The translations under genes and the position numbers were made by a program. Shown here piece by piece: positions 53,251-64,000 of a stretch of DNA of 64,000 nt (position 1 is the stretch's first letter; every line of letters begins with the position of its first letter). The DNA is from Aedes albopictus (taxonomy: Eukaryota; Arthropoda; Insecta; Diptera; Culicidae): assembly GCF_035046485.1 (NCBI RefSeq), contig NC_085137.1, positions 16,211,346-16,275,345 of the forward strand. Reading direction: 5' to 3'. The notes under the pieces were generated by a model. The model had not been told where the DNA came from. It saw only the letters and a list, made by a program, of their open reading frames with translations, and did no database searches.

Positions 53251-54892
53251 AAAATTTGGAATTCTTCTTCTACTTTTATAGATATAATAATATCACTTCT
53301 TTGATTTTTTAGACTTTGTTGCGTCCTATCAAAGATTTATGCGAATATTTTGTCCAGGGATATCGTCAGAATATCCTCCAGTGAATCCTTCAGAAAATCT
53401 TCCAAGGAATTTTGAAGAAATTCAGCCATGAAAAAGATTATCCCAGAAGTTAATTTGGGTTTTTTTTTATAACACCTTTCCTGGACTCCTTCCGGTGATG
53501 ATCCATAGATTCTATTATAAAATCATCCTGAAATTTCTTTCAGAAAGCCCTCCACGGATTTCTTTTGAAAAATTATAAGTATATCTTCCATAGATCGCTT
53601 CAGAATTCCCTTAAGAAATTTTCTTCGGAATTTTCAATACAGGACCTTCCAGGAATTCCTCTAGGAAAGCTTCCATTAGTTTCCTTAAGAACTCCACCTT
53701 AGATTTTTTTTTCAGGAATCCGTGTGGAAATTCTTCAAGTAAATCATCCATGGATTCCTTCGGAATCGCTTTCAACGAAACTTTTCTTCAGATTCTTTTA
53801 GAGATTTGTTAAATAATCTACTTGGAAATTTCTCCGGTGATTTCTTTAGAATTTTCAACGAAGATTTCTTTAGAAATTATTTCAAAGATTCTTTAATATA
53901 AAAAAAATTCCAAATATTGCTAAATATTGCTAAAATCGAAAATTCCCACATGAATGTGTCCAGAAATTTATTCAAGGATTCATCCATAAAATCCTGCAGA
54001 AGATCTTCCAGAGATTCTTGTATTATGACTTTTAGTGATTCAGGCAAAAATTCATCCGGAGATTTCTACAGGAGTTTATCCAGAGTTTCCGACATAATTT
54101 TCTTCAGACATTCTCCCTTATATTGTCCCCCCTTTCCTCCCATTTCTCCGGATATTTCTACATTACAGGATTTTTTCACAATTTCGTCCACAGATTTTTC
54201 CAACAATTGATTTGGAAAGTTCTCCAAAAATTATATTATAGGATTTCTCATATAATATTGCTATAAATACTTCAATATTTTTTCTAGGAATTTCTCAAGA
54301 AGTTTTTCCAAGTATTTTTCCAAGAAGCTCTTAAGAATTTCCTTTTGGGATTCCTTCTAAAGATTTTGTCTAAGAATTTTCTCCAGAGATTCATTCAAAA
54401 CGACTTCCTAAATTTTCTACAGAGATTCTACTGAAGATTTCGTCAAAAAATATCTCCAAGAATTCTTTGAGGTAAACTCTTCTGCAGATTTATTTAAAAA
54501 AAATGATTTTTTTCTCGTGCTTTCTTCAACATTTCCAACAGGGATCTCTTTAAAAATTCTTTCAGCGAAACTTTAATATTTTTTCTGATAATTTTCCAAA
54601 TATTCCTAAAGCAAAGCGTTCAGGAATTGCTCTAGGAATTCTATCGAAAGTACCCACATGAATGTGTCCAAAAATTTACGCAAGGATTCATCCAGAAAAT
54701 CATGCAGAAATTCTTCCAGAGATTCTTGCATTATTACTTTTAGTAGTTCAGGTAGAAATTCCTCTGGAGATTCCTGCAGCAGCTTATCCAAAATTTCCGG
54801 CAGGATTTTTGCTAGACATTCACCCCTGTATTGCCCCCTTCTTTCTTTCCGTCGTTTCTCCGTATATTTCCACAGGATTTTTTCACATTCAC

Positions 54893-55149
54893 ATTTCTTC
54901 TTTACGGCTCAACGTCCCACTGGAACTTGGCCTGCCTCGCTTCAACTAAGTGTTCTTAGAGCACTTTCACAGTTATTAATTGAAGGGCTTGCTTTGCCTG
55001 CTATCGCATGAATTTGTATATTGTGAGGCAAGCACAATAATACACTATGCCCAAGGAGTCGAGAAAATGTTCACGATCAGAACGGGAATCGAACCCGCCG
55101 TCTCCGGATTGGCTATTTATAGCCTGAACCGCTAGACTAACTGGAGACC
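54893..55149 (-). mobile_element. Feilai-like tRNA SINE, copy 2
   Basis: The minus-strand head GGTCTCCAGTTAGTCTAGC has an A box and a good B box, GGTTCGATTCC. The body includes TTAATAACTGTGAAAGTGC and CCAAGTTCCAGTGGGACG, and the tail is GAAGAA. It sits only in the second copy of the duplicated segment, so it arrived after the duplication. Confidence 0.75.
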
Positions 55150-55971
55150 CCTCTCCAAGAATTATATTACAGATTTTTTCCTGGAATTATAGCAAAATGC
55201 TTCAATATTTTTTCTAGGGATTTCTCGAGAAGTTTCTCCAAGTATTTTTCTAAGAAGCATTGGTATTCCTTCCAGAATTTTCTCAAGATTTCTTCCAAGA
55301 ATTTCCTCTTGGGATTCCTTCAAGAATTTTCTTAAGATTTATTCTAAGAATTTTCTCCAGAGATTCATTCCAAACCACTTTCTAAAATTTTTGCAGAGAT
55401 TCTACTAAAGATTTCTTCAGAAACTACTTCAGGAGTTATTTTTGAAAATTCCTGCTGCTTCAGAGACTTTTTCAGAATTCTTGGAATTTCTTCAGGAATT
55501 TAAGCAAGGTATTTCTGTAAAACTTCTTTCATGAAGTTTCTTAGAAATTCTACAAAAAAAAAGATTCTGTTTCAATTCTACAGGGATTGCTTCGAAAATT
55601 TTTCCCAGGGTTTCTCCAAGAGTTTTCTGATAAATTCCTCCAGTAATTGCTGTAGAAAATTTTACAATGCTTTAATTTAGAATTTTAAAAATAAAAACAA
55701 AACTAAAATTGGAGATTTTTCAGAAGTTCCTTCAGAAATTGCTTAGAAATTACTGAAAAATTCTTCATGGAATCCCTGAAAGTGGTGGAGGATTGTCTCA
55801 AGCAATTCCTTAAAAAACTAGTAGAAATTGCCTAAAGAAATTCTTGGACTTTTTTTTTTTTTTTTTGGAAATCCCTGAACAAATATTCTTTAAGCTACTT
55901 CTGAGGTTATCTCTTGAGATATTCCTGGATGAGGGCCTAACTAATACCTAAGAAATACCTGAAGAAATACC

Positions 55972-56304
55972 TTAAGGCGAAACTGGAAGCATTTCCTCAC
56001 TTTAAGCAATATTTTCAAAATCGGGTTTCGTGCACATGTAGAGTATGGATCAAGGTATCTTCTGATTTTTTTTTTGTAGTGGAAAATGTTTTTCGTTTTT
56101 GCCGAAACCATTTTTGAACAAAATTTCACAAAAAAATGGTTTCTGCAAAAATGGAAAACATTTTCCCCCTCAAAAAAATTCAGAAGATACCTTGATGCAT
56201 ACTCTACATGTGTACGAAAACCGATTTTGAAAGTATTGCATCGTTATTTAATAAAAAAAATCGAAAACCGAAAAAATTAGAAAATGCTTCCAGTTTCGCC
56301 TTAA
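55972..56304. mobile_element. Foldback MITE with TTAA ends, copy 2
   Basis: TTAAGGCGAAACTGGAAGC and GCTTCCAGTTTCGCCTTAA, same family as 35192-35548; inserted in degenerate satellite. Confidence 0.88.
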
Positions 56305-57290
56305 AATGCCTCCTTAATTCTCAGAAAAAAGTCATGAGAGACTTCTGAGGGAACTCTGCAAGTAGTTCTAAGGAATAACTGCGTGGGAAAAATCTGGACG
56401 GATTCCTGTAAAAACGAGGAATTTCTGGAATGCTCTGAAAATTTTCTAGTACAATTTCTGAAAGGAGTACGCAAAACTGAAGAAAATTCTGCAGAAACCA
56501 GAAAATGCTCGAAGAATTCTTTGAAATAACACTGAATAAATTAAAAAAAAAAATCAAATTTTTGAAATAATCTTGGAAATAATTTCAAGAATTCATAGAA
56601 AATTTCCTTGGAAAATTCTTTGAAAAAGCTTAGGAATAGATTCCAGAGTAATTTCAGCAGGAATTGTAGAAAACTACTGAAAAAATATTGAAAAATTCCT
56701 GAAAAAGGTCTGCATTAGGCTAAAGCAATGCCTGGAGGAATAGCTAAAGAAGCTTTTGAAGAAAACCCTAAACTAACTTCTAGACAAATCTCCTAGTAAT
56801 TTTCTTAACAGAATTTTTAAATTAATTTCCAATAGAATTTCTGAATTAATGAAATGATACCTAAAGGAACCTCTAAAAAAAAGCAATAATTTCAGGAAAA
56901 GTTTCCGAATTTCTAGAAGAAAAGTCTAGAGGAATTTCTGAAGGTATCTCCGAATCAAAATCTCTCCCGAGGTTGCATCATTTGACAAAACGTTTGGAGG
57001 AATTCCTAGAGAAACCCTTGGAGGAATTCCTTGGAGAACTTCTTGAGAAATTTCTAGAAGAAAAAAATCGGACTATATTTTTGGAGAAATTCCGCCAGTC
57101 ATAATTCTTCAATTATGAAGAAACACAAGCATGCATTTCTGTAGCAATCCTTAATGGAATTTCGAAAGGAATTTTTAAGGAAACTCGTGGACCAGTTTTG
57201 AGACGAATCTTTTGAAAAATTTCTTGAGAAACTACTAAAGAAGTATTAAAGAAAATTCCTGGGGGTATTCCTGAAAATTCCCACTTTTTA

Positions 57291-57589
57291 ATATTTTACA
57301 ACCAAGGGCTGTCTTTACGAAGTTTCTACTGATTTTTTTAAACATTATTTTAACAATATATTGAAATTAGGGTGTTCCAAAAGATTTCCAAATCACAATA
57401 AAAACTTTTTAGTTTTTCCACATAGAGTAATAAAAAGCTATACAAAGTTTGAAAATAATTAATTCAGAGCAACTTTGTCGAAGGAACCACACTTTTGTCT
57501 CAATTTTTTGAAGAAAAATGTAAGGGTGATCCCTAAAAAATGGCTTTTTTGCCTTTCTCGCACACCAAAGTGTACTGAAAGGCTATATG
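57291..57589. other. Unassigned AT-rich sequence
   Basis: No gene. A short hairpin, GCCTTTCTCGCACACC...GTACTGAAAGGC, lies near 57550-57585. Confidence 0.35.
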
Positions 57590-58410
57590 TTAATACCACG
57601 ATGTCGGTCCAAAATTCAAGATGGTAGACTAATATATAAGATGGCAGCTCCAAATTCAAGATAGGGGCTTTTTAATGGTGTTTTAGGATCTAAAACCATG
57701 CAATATGGGCATATTTGGTATGGGGAAGATGTCTGGAGTCCAAAAGTGGCGACCAGAATATCCAAGATGGCTGCCAAAAATACAAGATGGCAGCTCCAAA
57801 TTCAAGATGGCGACTGTTCAATGGATTTCTACGCCCTAAAACATGCAACATGGGTATAATTGGTATCGGGAAGATGTACAAAGTCCAAAAATGGCAACCA
57901 GAATATCCAAGATGGCGGTTTAAAATCCAAGATGGCGGCTCCAAATTCAAGATGGTGGCTGTTAGAGTTTTAGGCTCTAAAACCATGCAATATGGGTATA
58001 TTTGGTATAGGGGTCTAAAACCCAAGATGGCGGCTGTTTCATGAAGTTTTATGCCCTAAAACCATACAATATGAGTATATTTGATATGGAGAAGATGTCC
58101 GGAGTCCAAAAATGGTGACCAGAATTTCCAAGATGGCGATCTAAAATCCAAGATGGCGGCTCTAAATTCAAGATGACGGCTGTTTAATGAAGTTTTGGAA
58201 CTAGAACGATGCAATATGTGTATATTTAGCATAGGAAAGATTTCTGGACTCCCAAAATGGTGGCCATAATACCAAAGATGGCGGCCTAAAATCCAAGATG
58301 GCAGCTCAAAATGGCGGCTGTTTCATGGAGTTTTAGGCTCGAAAACCATGCAATATGGGTATATCTGGTATGGAGAAGAAGTCTGAAGTCCAAAAATGGC
58401 GACCAGTGGC
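57590..58410 (+). repeat. Tandem repeat, about 142-bp unit, AAGATGGCGGC-rich
   Basis: Six copies of an anchor ACCATGCAATATGGGTATAT (near 57697, 57838, 57980, 58058, 58205 and 58343), spaced 138-147 bp except one short unit of about 78 bp. Between the anchors lie two or three copies of CCAAGATGGCGGCTCCAAAT. No coding potential. Confidence 0.88.
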
Positions 58411-58836
58411 TTTTTCTTATGTATGAGACTCAAACATCAAAAGCCAGATAAACGACATGAGTATGAAAGTGAGATATTCATCAACATATCACTTGAGTTT
58501 TGTTGAAATGAGTTTTTGAAGGCACAAAGGCACCATCACCTCTAGGTGCAATGATTAGATTTTCTAACTTTTTTCCTATCTCTTTTAGAGCTTTGAAAAT
58601 CTTACATTTTTTCCTAAGAGAGCAAAGTTCTGTAGTCTGCTTCATGTTCAAGTTATTCATGAATTTCCTAAAAACATATTTTGGATAAACATAACGTAAG
58701 TTGGATTTCAATCTTTTGATCCCAATAAAAAAAACAGTTAACATCAAACATGAATCCCAAATGAACGGCCAATCGAAGACATCCCCGAGTAAAATAAAAA
58801 CTAGATATGTATGTACATAAAACAGAAACAACTTAC
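58411..58836. other. Intronic sequence next to the 83-nt CELF exon
   Basis: Proximal part of the 40.7-kb intron. No repeat family recognised. The minus-strand donor GTAAGT is at 58836-58831. Confidence 0.5.
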
Positions 58837-58919
58837 CCCCACAAGCGTCTTGATGTTGTGCAGCGCATCCTGGGCCTTGAGAGCCGCTTTTCGCGTGTAA
58901 AACGTCACAAAACAGCACC
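58837..58919 (-). CDS. CELF/Bruno RNA-binding protein, 83-nt exon (RRM1)
   Basis: Internal exon encoding [17 protein letters not shown] then [11 protein letters not shown], the RNP1-containing second half of the first RNA-recognition motif. CCFVTF holds the conserved aromatic residues that stack on RNA bases. Acceptor: a long pyrimidine tract ending TCTCTCTTGCAG. Donor: GTAAGT. It enters with two bases of a split glycine codon and leaves in phase 0, matching the 49-nt exon at 18083-18131. [13 protein letters not shown] is the CELF1/2 form; the CELF4-6 group (fly bru3) has a different motif here. The protein regulates splicing and translation through GU-rich elements. The upstream exon (start of RRM1) was not found up to 64000. 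Confidence 0.95.
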
Positions 58920-60785
58920 CTGCAAGAGAGACAAAAACAGAGAAGAAAAAGCACGATAAAGCATTGCACGCACAGATAGTTACGGTTCACTGGGGACAGG
59001 GGCAGGACAACATCGTGGTGATGGACAAAAATGTTTTGTTTGTTTTTTGTTTGTTTGTTTGTGTAGGTATTTGTGTTTCTCGATCACACTTTGATGGTTT
59101 GAAATATCGAACAGTGAACGACTGACCCCCCTCATTAGGTAAATGGACAACTGGTAGGTATATGTACAACAAGGTTTTTTGCATCCAGGACTCGACAACA
59201 AAAGAGGAAACACTAGAACAAGAGGGAAGAAGGACACGAATTAAACATTGAATAATTGAATAGATTGTGTTGTTTTCCAGCTCAAGGCTTGTCATCATCA
59301 TCATCGTTGTTGTCGTTGTCGTTCCTAGTTGTTTGTTGGACAAATACAACAAGAACACTCATTACTGCCCATCATCCCAGCACAAACGACGACGACATTG
59401 TTGTTACTGTTGGCCCAGATAACTAACGACATCTACATTGCGAGTAATGACAGATAAAAATCGATTCTTTGTGTGTTTGCCGTCAACTAACAACGAGGCT
59501 AATCTCCTTTTCCTTCCACCAGTCAGTGAAGGGAAGGTATGGATGGGGTCTGTGCTTCACATCATAGAGCAGAACGTGACCAGTGTGGACAGATGATGGA
59601 TTATGGTGTCCTTAAATAGTGACAAGTACACACTTACACAAACACATCAGGACACAGCAGCAGTGCCGTTTCTGGTTTCCGGTGAGTGAATTACTATCGT
59701 TTTTTTCCCATTTGCGAATATAAAAGTCCAGGTAAAGCATTGTAATGGCGACCGAATGAGGGAAACCATAAAATCCAAAGAAACATTTTCAAGTCCATTC
59801 GGTTCTAGAAAGGTTCTGAAGGCTGTCATAAAACCTGATTTCTTTTTCTATGGAGTTTTTTATTGAGCTCATTTAACTTTTTTATAATATTTTGCTATAC
59901 CATCAAACAGTTTTTCTTAACCCTTTCCTACCAACGACTTTGAACGATTATTTCTATGCTACAAAAGCTACCATGGAAAATAAACTAATAGTCAACTGTT
60001 GATATTCATTCAATGATCGCAGAAACTTTTTCCCCAGCGAGCACTTTCTATCATCAGTGTCCTCCATAAGGGATCCCGCACTGTCCACACGGCTCAGCGT
60101 GTGACGTGCCACAGACACGCTCATATTTTTACCTTGACAAACTCAGTTTCGGAATAGCAAGCAGTATGTAGCAGTTTTGTCGGTTTTTCAATAAGGACTA
60201 CCTTATTGTAACTAGTGGGTATATGGAGCAGACAGACAGAGAATGGCGGCGGAATAAGGATGCTGCCCCACGAAATGCAATGGAATGGCGATGATGTTGA
60301 TTAAGCTCCCGGTGATTGACGAAGGATGTGGTGGGTTTCGTACCGTGTAAGAAAAAGAAGCCATCACTCTCTCTCAGGAGGAATGCTTTTCCGTCCCGGA
60401 TCTCTCTGGACAGGCCGGAAATTACAAAGATTTTATCTTGACAGCAGGAAACCTGTCACATAGATAGGAGGCTCGTTTAGTGGTTATGTGCTCAACTAAA
60501 TTCATATTTTATTGGAGGGGCTTGGCTAGTGACAGGTTGTAAACCGATTTATTGCTGTTAATGAGATTTACGGGCTTCCTGTGCGTTGAATATGAATGGT
60601 AGAGAAGTTGGATTCTGGGATCGCATAGAATTCTAATGGGTACCATTAAATATGTAGTACGTAGTGTATTGTGTGCCTAGAAATAATAATTTCAAGTATT
60701 TTTCTTTCTTTATTCTTTTTATTTAGATGTTTCTTTTTTCTTGCATTAAGTTAGCTAAGTTTATGATCTATTCATATAAAAAAAA
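58920..60785. other. CELF intron, low-copy sequence
   Basis: Intronic sequence upstream (on the gene strand) of the 83-nt exon. It contains short CAT and GTT runs near 59290-59330. No exon, repeat end or other gene supported. Confidence 0.5.
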
Positions 60786-63700
60786 AAACAGATCGATGAA
60801 GGTGCCATAGACTTTTCTGAAGGAATGCCTCAAGATATTAATCCAACAATTCTTTAAAGATTTGATTCCGAGAATTTCAGAAATTCTTCCAGAGAATTCT
60901 TCATGGGATCTTTTTCAAAAAATTCCTGTAGGTATTCTTCCTATAATACCCCCATTAGTTTCATCAGAAATTCCGTGAGATTTTGAGAATTAATCTTGCT
61001 TCTTTTATTAAAAAAAAAACAACAACAAAAATTTCCATGAGAATTCGTTAGAAATATCTCACAAGTTTCCAGACTTTTCCCAAAAATTATGGCGAAATTT
61101 GTCTAAGAGCAATGTTGTAGAAACTAAATCGAGGAGTTTTTCAAAGATTTTTCCAAGTAGTTTCCTAAGGATTCACCATATTTTAGAGATATTCTAAAGA
61201 ACTTCTACAGTGATTTTCATGAAATTTATGGAAGATTCATGCCCAGCTTTTTCTAGGAATTTCTCAAAGGAATACTTAAATATTATTACCTAAACTTAAA
61301 TCAGGAATATCTCCAGGGAATATAGCAAGAATTCTACCAGGGGTCACAGTTAATAATCATCCATGGATTTCAGCCAAAATTCTTCCAATGATTTCGGGAG
61401 AAATTTCTCTAGGGATTGAAGCTAGAAATTTCACAACGATTTCTTGCTAGACATTGTTCTTGAACTATAACATATTCCTTAAAATTTGATATTTTATTCC
61501 CACTAGAAAATTCTACCTGCTTTTATGCAGGAATGCCTCATTATATTAAAAAGATATGTTTCTGGGAATCTAAAAAAAACACTAGAGAATTATTCGAGGC
61601 TTCCAATAATTTTTTCAAGACAAATTTCTTCAGAAATTTTTCCAAAAAAAACCTAGAAAGAATTCTTTTCAAATTTTTCAAAAATTCTAGAAATTATTCT
61701 TCTGGTAATTTTCCAAGTTCATCTAAAAATTTCTCCAGCACACGAATGGAGAATCGATTCTGAAACTCGTTAACTGTTTTTTTTAGGAATTCTTTTATTG
61801 CTTGAAATGAATTTTCCGAAATTTCTTACAAAATGTATCCGGGAGTTTTCTCTAGGTTCAAGCTTATCAAAGATTTTAGAAGAAAAACATTCATAACATT
61901 CGGTAAACTAACTAAATTGATGAGAACTATTTGCCAACACTCCGCCTTTCCTTCAAAAATACCATCGCTGCAGAAATTTTCTTCTTTTATCCTACTTAAC
62001 GGTGAAAAAAATAAGTCATAAAATCAAACTACAGAAATAGTTTTTCTACATAAGTTAGATTTTTTAAAGGCAAATCCCTCTACAAAATCATCAAAAGTCA
62101 TCATCACAAATTTCGGAAATTTTAGTTTCCCCCCATCGAAAACTTATAAAGAAATGTAGGAATGGAAACTTCTTGTTTTCTCATTTTTTTTTGGGATGTT
62201 TTGGAAATAGTCTTGATCAATTTAAATAAAATCTGGTAGAATGGTTAGAATTCTTCCTACCCCAAGTAATATTTTTTAGTCGATTAGACTAGAAAAGGTT
62301 CTTAAAACCATCATAAAACCAAATTGAAGAGTATTAGGATTTATTATGATTCTTAAATCTGTACAAATCTAATTGGTCATCAAAATTTTACTTGGGACCC
62401 AAATAGTTTTATGTTTTTGAGATCTTGGAATTACTATCAGCATTTTAATCTAAATCTCTACCAGAGCTTCTCTCAAGATACTTTTCAAATGTTGTCGCAG
62501 AGTTTCCCAGAGCTCCTTACAGGATTCCTCATTTTTTGTTTTTTTTCCCTTAAATAACGGAGCAGTATAAAATCGTTTCCCGTACACTGTTAGAGGTTTT
62601 ATCTTTTATTTTTTTCTTCTTGAGTTTCTCCCAGGATTTCTACGGAAGTTTTTCCCGGGACCACTCTAAGAAGATTCTTTACGGTGTTTTGTTTTGGTAT
62701 TTCCCTCAGATTTTTCCAGGCTTTTCCTCGCCTAGTAGTCTTTTAAAGGATTTCCTTCAGTGATCTTTCTAAGATCATTTTCTAGTGTTTTTTTCCAGGA
62801 TTACTCTCAGAGTTCTTCGCGAAACCCATCCCAGCAATTGCCCTGGGGCTCTGGGTTTTTATTTTGAGATTTGTTTAGCTTCTTGAGTTCTTTTGAGGTT
62901 TTTTAAAGGTGTCTTTCTGGGAATGGCCTCTGGCATAAAATACGATGTCGTTTGGGAGAAATATTGGAAGGTACCCAAGAGAAATCTTGCTCCAGGAACT
63001 CTGGAAACGCCTATTTGAGAAATCTCGGGAGAAACTTCGGAAGAAATCCTGATAAAAACTAGTAGAGTTATCCCAGGAGGAAAAGTTCAGGAGAAACTCT
63101 GAAAACCACGAGAAATTCCAAAAAAATTCCCGGAAAACTATCTGTATGAAATTCCAGGAAGAGCTCCTGCATAATGTTTGCACAAATTCGAAAGAAACCG
63201 TTGCGCAGCCATCCCAGAAAACCACAGAAATTCGTGAAGAATCTTTGAAGAAACTTTTTGAAGGATTTCCGTAAGGAATTCAACAAGAAAATCTTTGGGA
63301 AAACTTCTGGGAGAAATCCTGGGAGAAACTCCGAACATTTTTCAAAACTACCGGGTGGAACACTGGTAGCAAATCCGTTAAAATCGCTGGATGGAATATT
63401 TAAGAATATTTGAGAAACTTCTAAAGAAATCCAGAAAAAAAAACTCCGCCAACCTCCAGGAAAAAAAAAGGTTGTAAAATTCAAAGAAGGACTCCGAGAG
63501 AAATCGCGGGAACAAGTCTGTAGGAGATTGCGAAGGAAAAACTCCTGTAGAAATCCAGGGATGAACCCTGGATTTTATGAAAATTTCTTGGAGGAACTCT
63601 GTGAGAAATCACGCGAGGACAGAAATCCTGGAGAGGAATCGTGTAAAATCCCTGTGAAAAACTTCATGTGAAATAGGTCGGAATTCGGGAATTCTAGGAA

Positions 63701-63870
63701 ATTCTAAAGCAGGAATCCTTGTAGGAATCTGTAAGTTCCTCCGGAAGGAATTTAAGGTGGAAAATGTCGTGAAAAAAGGAAATGAATACTAAGAAAAACG
63801 TCGTGTAGTCCAGAAATTTCTCCACATGAAACCATATGAAATGCCCCGAAACCCGTGTATTCTCCCTGTG
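60786..63870. repeat. Degenerate 12-bp satellite block
   Basis: Diverged GAATTTC, TTCCAAG and AGAAATTCC words throughout, clearest at 62940-63720, where GGAGAAACTC-like units are frequent. The small ORFs have no domain. A MITE is inserted at 62261-62396. Confidence 0.6.
62261..62396. mobile_element. 136-bp MITE, CCCAAGTAA...TTACTTGGG
   Basis: Inverted ends CCCAAGTAATATTTT and AAAATTTTACTTGGG; the interior matches 46773-46905. Confidence 0.75.
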
Positions 63871-64000
63871 ACTCAGTATTGGGCTTTTTTTTTTTTTATT
63901 ATCGTACAAAGTGGGCCGAAGGGTCTCAGATTTTCGTGAAACTTTTTCCACAGGCAGGGCTCATGGATTTACGAACAAAAAAAATTAGAAAAATTCAGGG
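63871..64000. other. Poly-T run and unassigned edge
   Basis: A T-run at about 63886-63898, then low-copy sequence cut by the window edge. It could be the tail of a minus-strand retroelement whose body lies beyond or has decayed. Confidence 0.35.

Larger units (their letters stand above)
53330..57290. repeat. Degenerate 12-bp satellite block with internal duplication
   Basis: Words such as GATTCTTCCAGAG, AATTTCTCCA and GGAATTCC throughout, highly diverged. 53917-54450 and 54640-55440 are two copies of one segment of about 0.55 kb (shared CCCACATGAATGTGTCCA, TCAATATTTTTTCTAGG, TCTCCAGAGATTCATTC). A SINE (54893-55149) and a TTAA MITE (55972-56304) are inserted in it. Confidence 0.75.
18132..58836 (-). 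other. CELF gene intron, about 40.7 kb
   Basis: Intron between the two recognised CELF exons, bounded by GTAAGT at 58836-58831 and TTTCAG at 18137-18132 on the minus strand. It is filled with the transposons and repeats listed below. I did not find a ratchet-type CAG|GTAAGT site with a pyrimidine tract inside it. Confidence 0.9.

Overview
This is a repeat-dense piece of an insect nuclear genome, most likely a culicine mosquito such as Aedes. The host-gene signal is two short minus-strand exons of a CELF/Bruno RNA-binding protein (CELF1/2-like; aret or bru2 in flies). Exon 58837-58919 (83 nt) encodes the end of RRM1, and exon 18083-18131 (49 nt) continues it exactly in phase. The intron between them is about 40.7 kb, so almost everything else is intronic or intron-resident transposon. 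The mosquito assignment rests on the Feilai-like tRNA SINEs, the mix of LINE, copia and MITE families, and the large TE-filled introns. No other CELF exon was found, so the neighbouring exons should lie outside the window.

Layout. 1-690 is unassigned. 691-6766 is a full-length I-type LINE (gag-like ORF1, then EN-RT-RNase H ORF2) with a 16-bp target-site duplication. 7-18 kb holds degenerate 12-bp satellite, a SINE, a likely minus-strand recursive splice site near 9.7 kb, an 11-bp minisatellite joined to a 527-bp perfect (ATCT)n, a complete ORF1-only LINE (11685-12881) and a 499-base assembly gap. 18-32 kb is a patchwork of MITEs, hairpins, LINE and copia fragments, a hammerhead-like ribozyme in a Penelope-like insertion, and a TIR element carrying a small three-exon reading frame. 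32.9-35.0 kb is a minisatellite array bounded by hAT-like ends. 35-44 kb has foldbacks, a 3.2-kb hAT-like element with a perfect 8-bp TSD, and two giant foldbacks. 44-58 kb has degenerate repeats, tandem repeats, an RTE-like reverse transcriptase relic and two SINEs. 58.8 kb is the upstream CELF exon. 59-64 kb is intron and degenerate satellite.

How it fits together. The CELF pre-mRNA runs right to left through all of this. The ratchet-type site in the intron downstream of the 49-nt exon suggests stepwise intron removal. Transposons are nested two or three deep, and several carry clean TSDs, so their order of insertion can be read directly. The very long open frames at 10.7-11.7 kb and 32.8-35 kb are artefacts of tandem repeats without stop codons, not genes.
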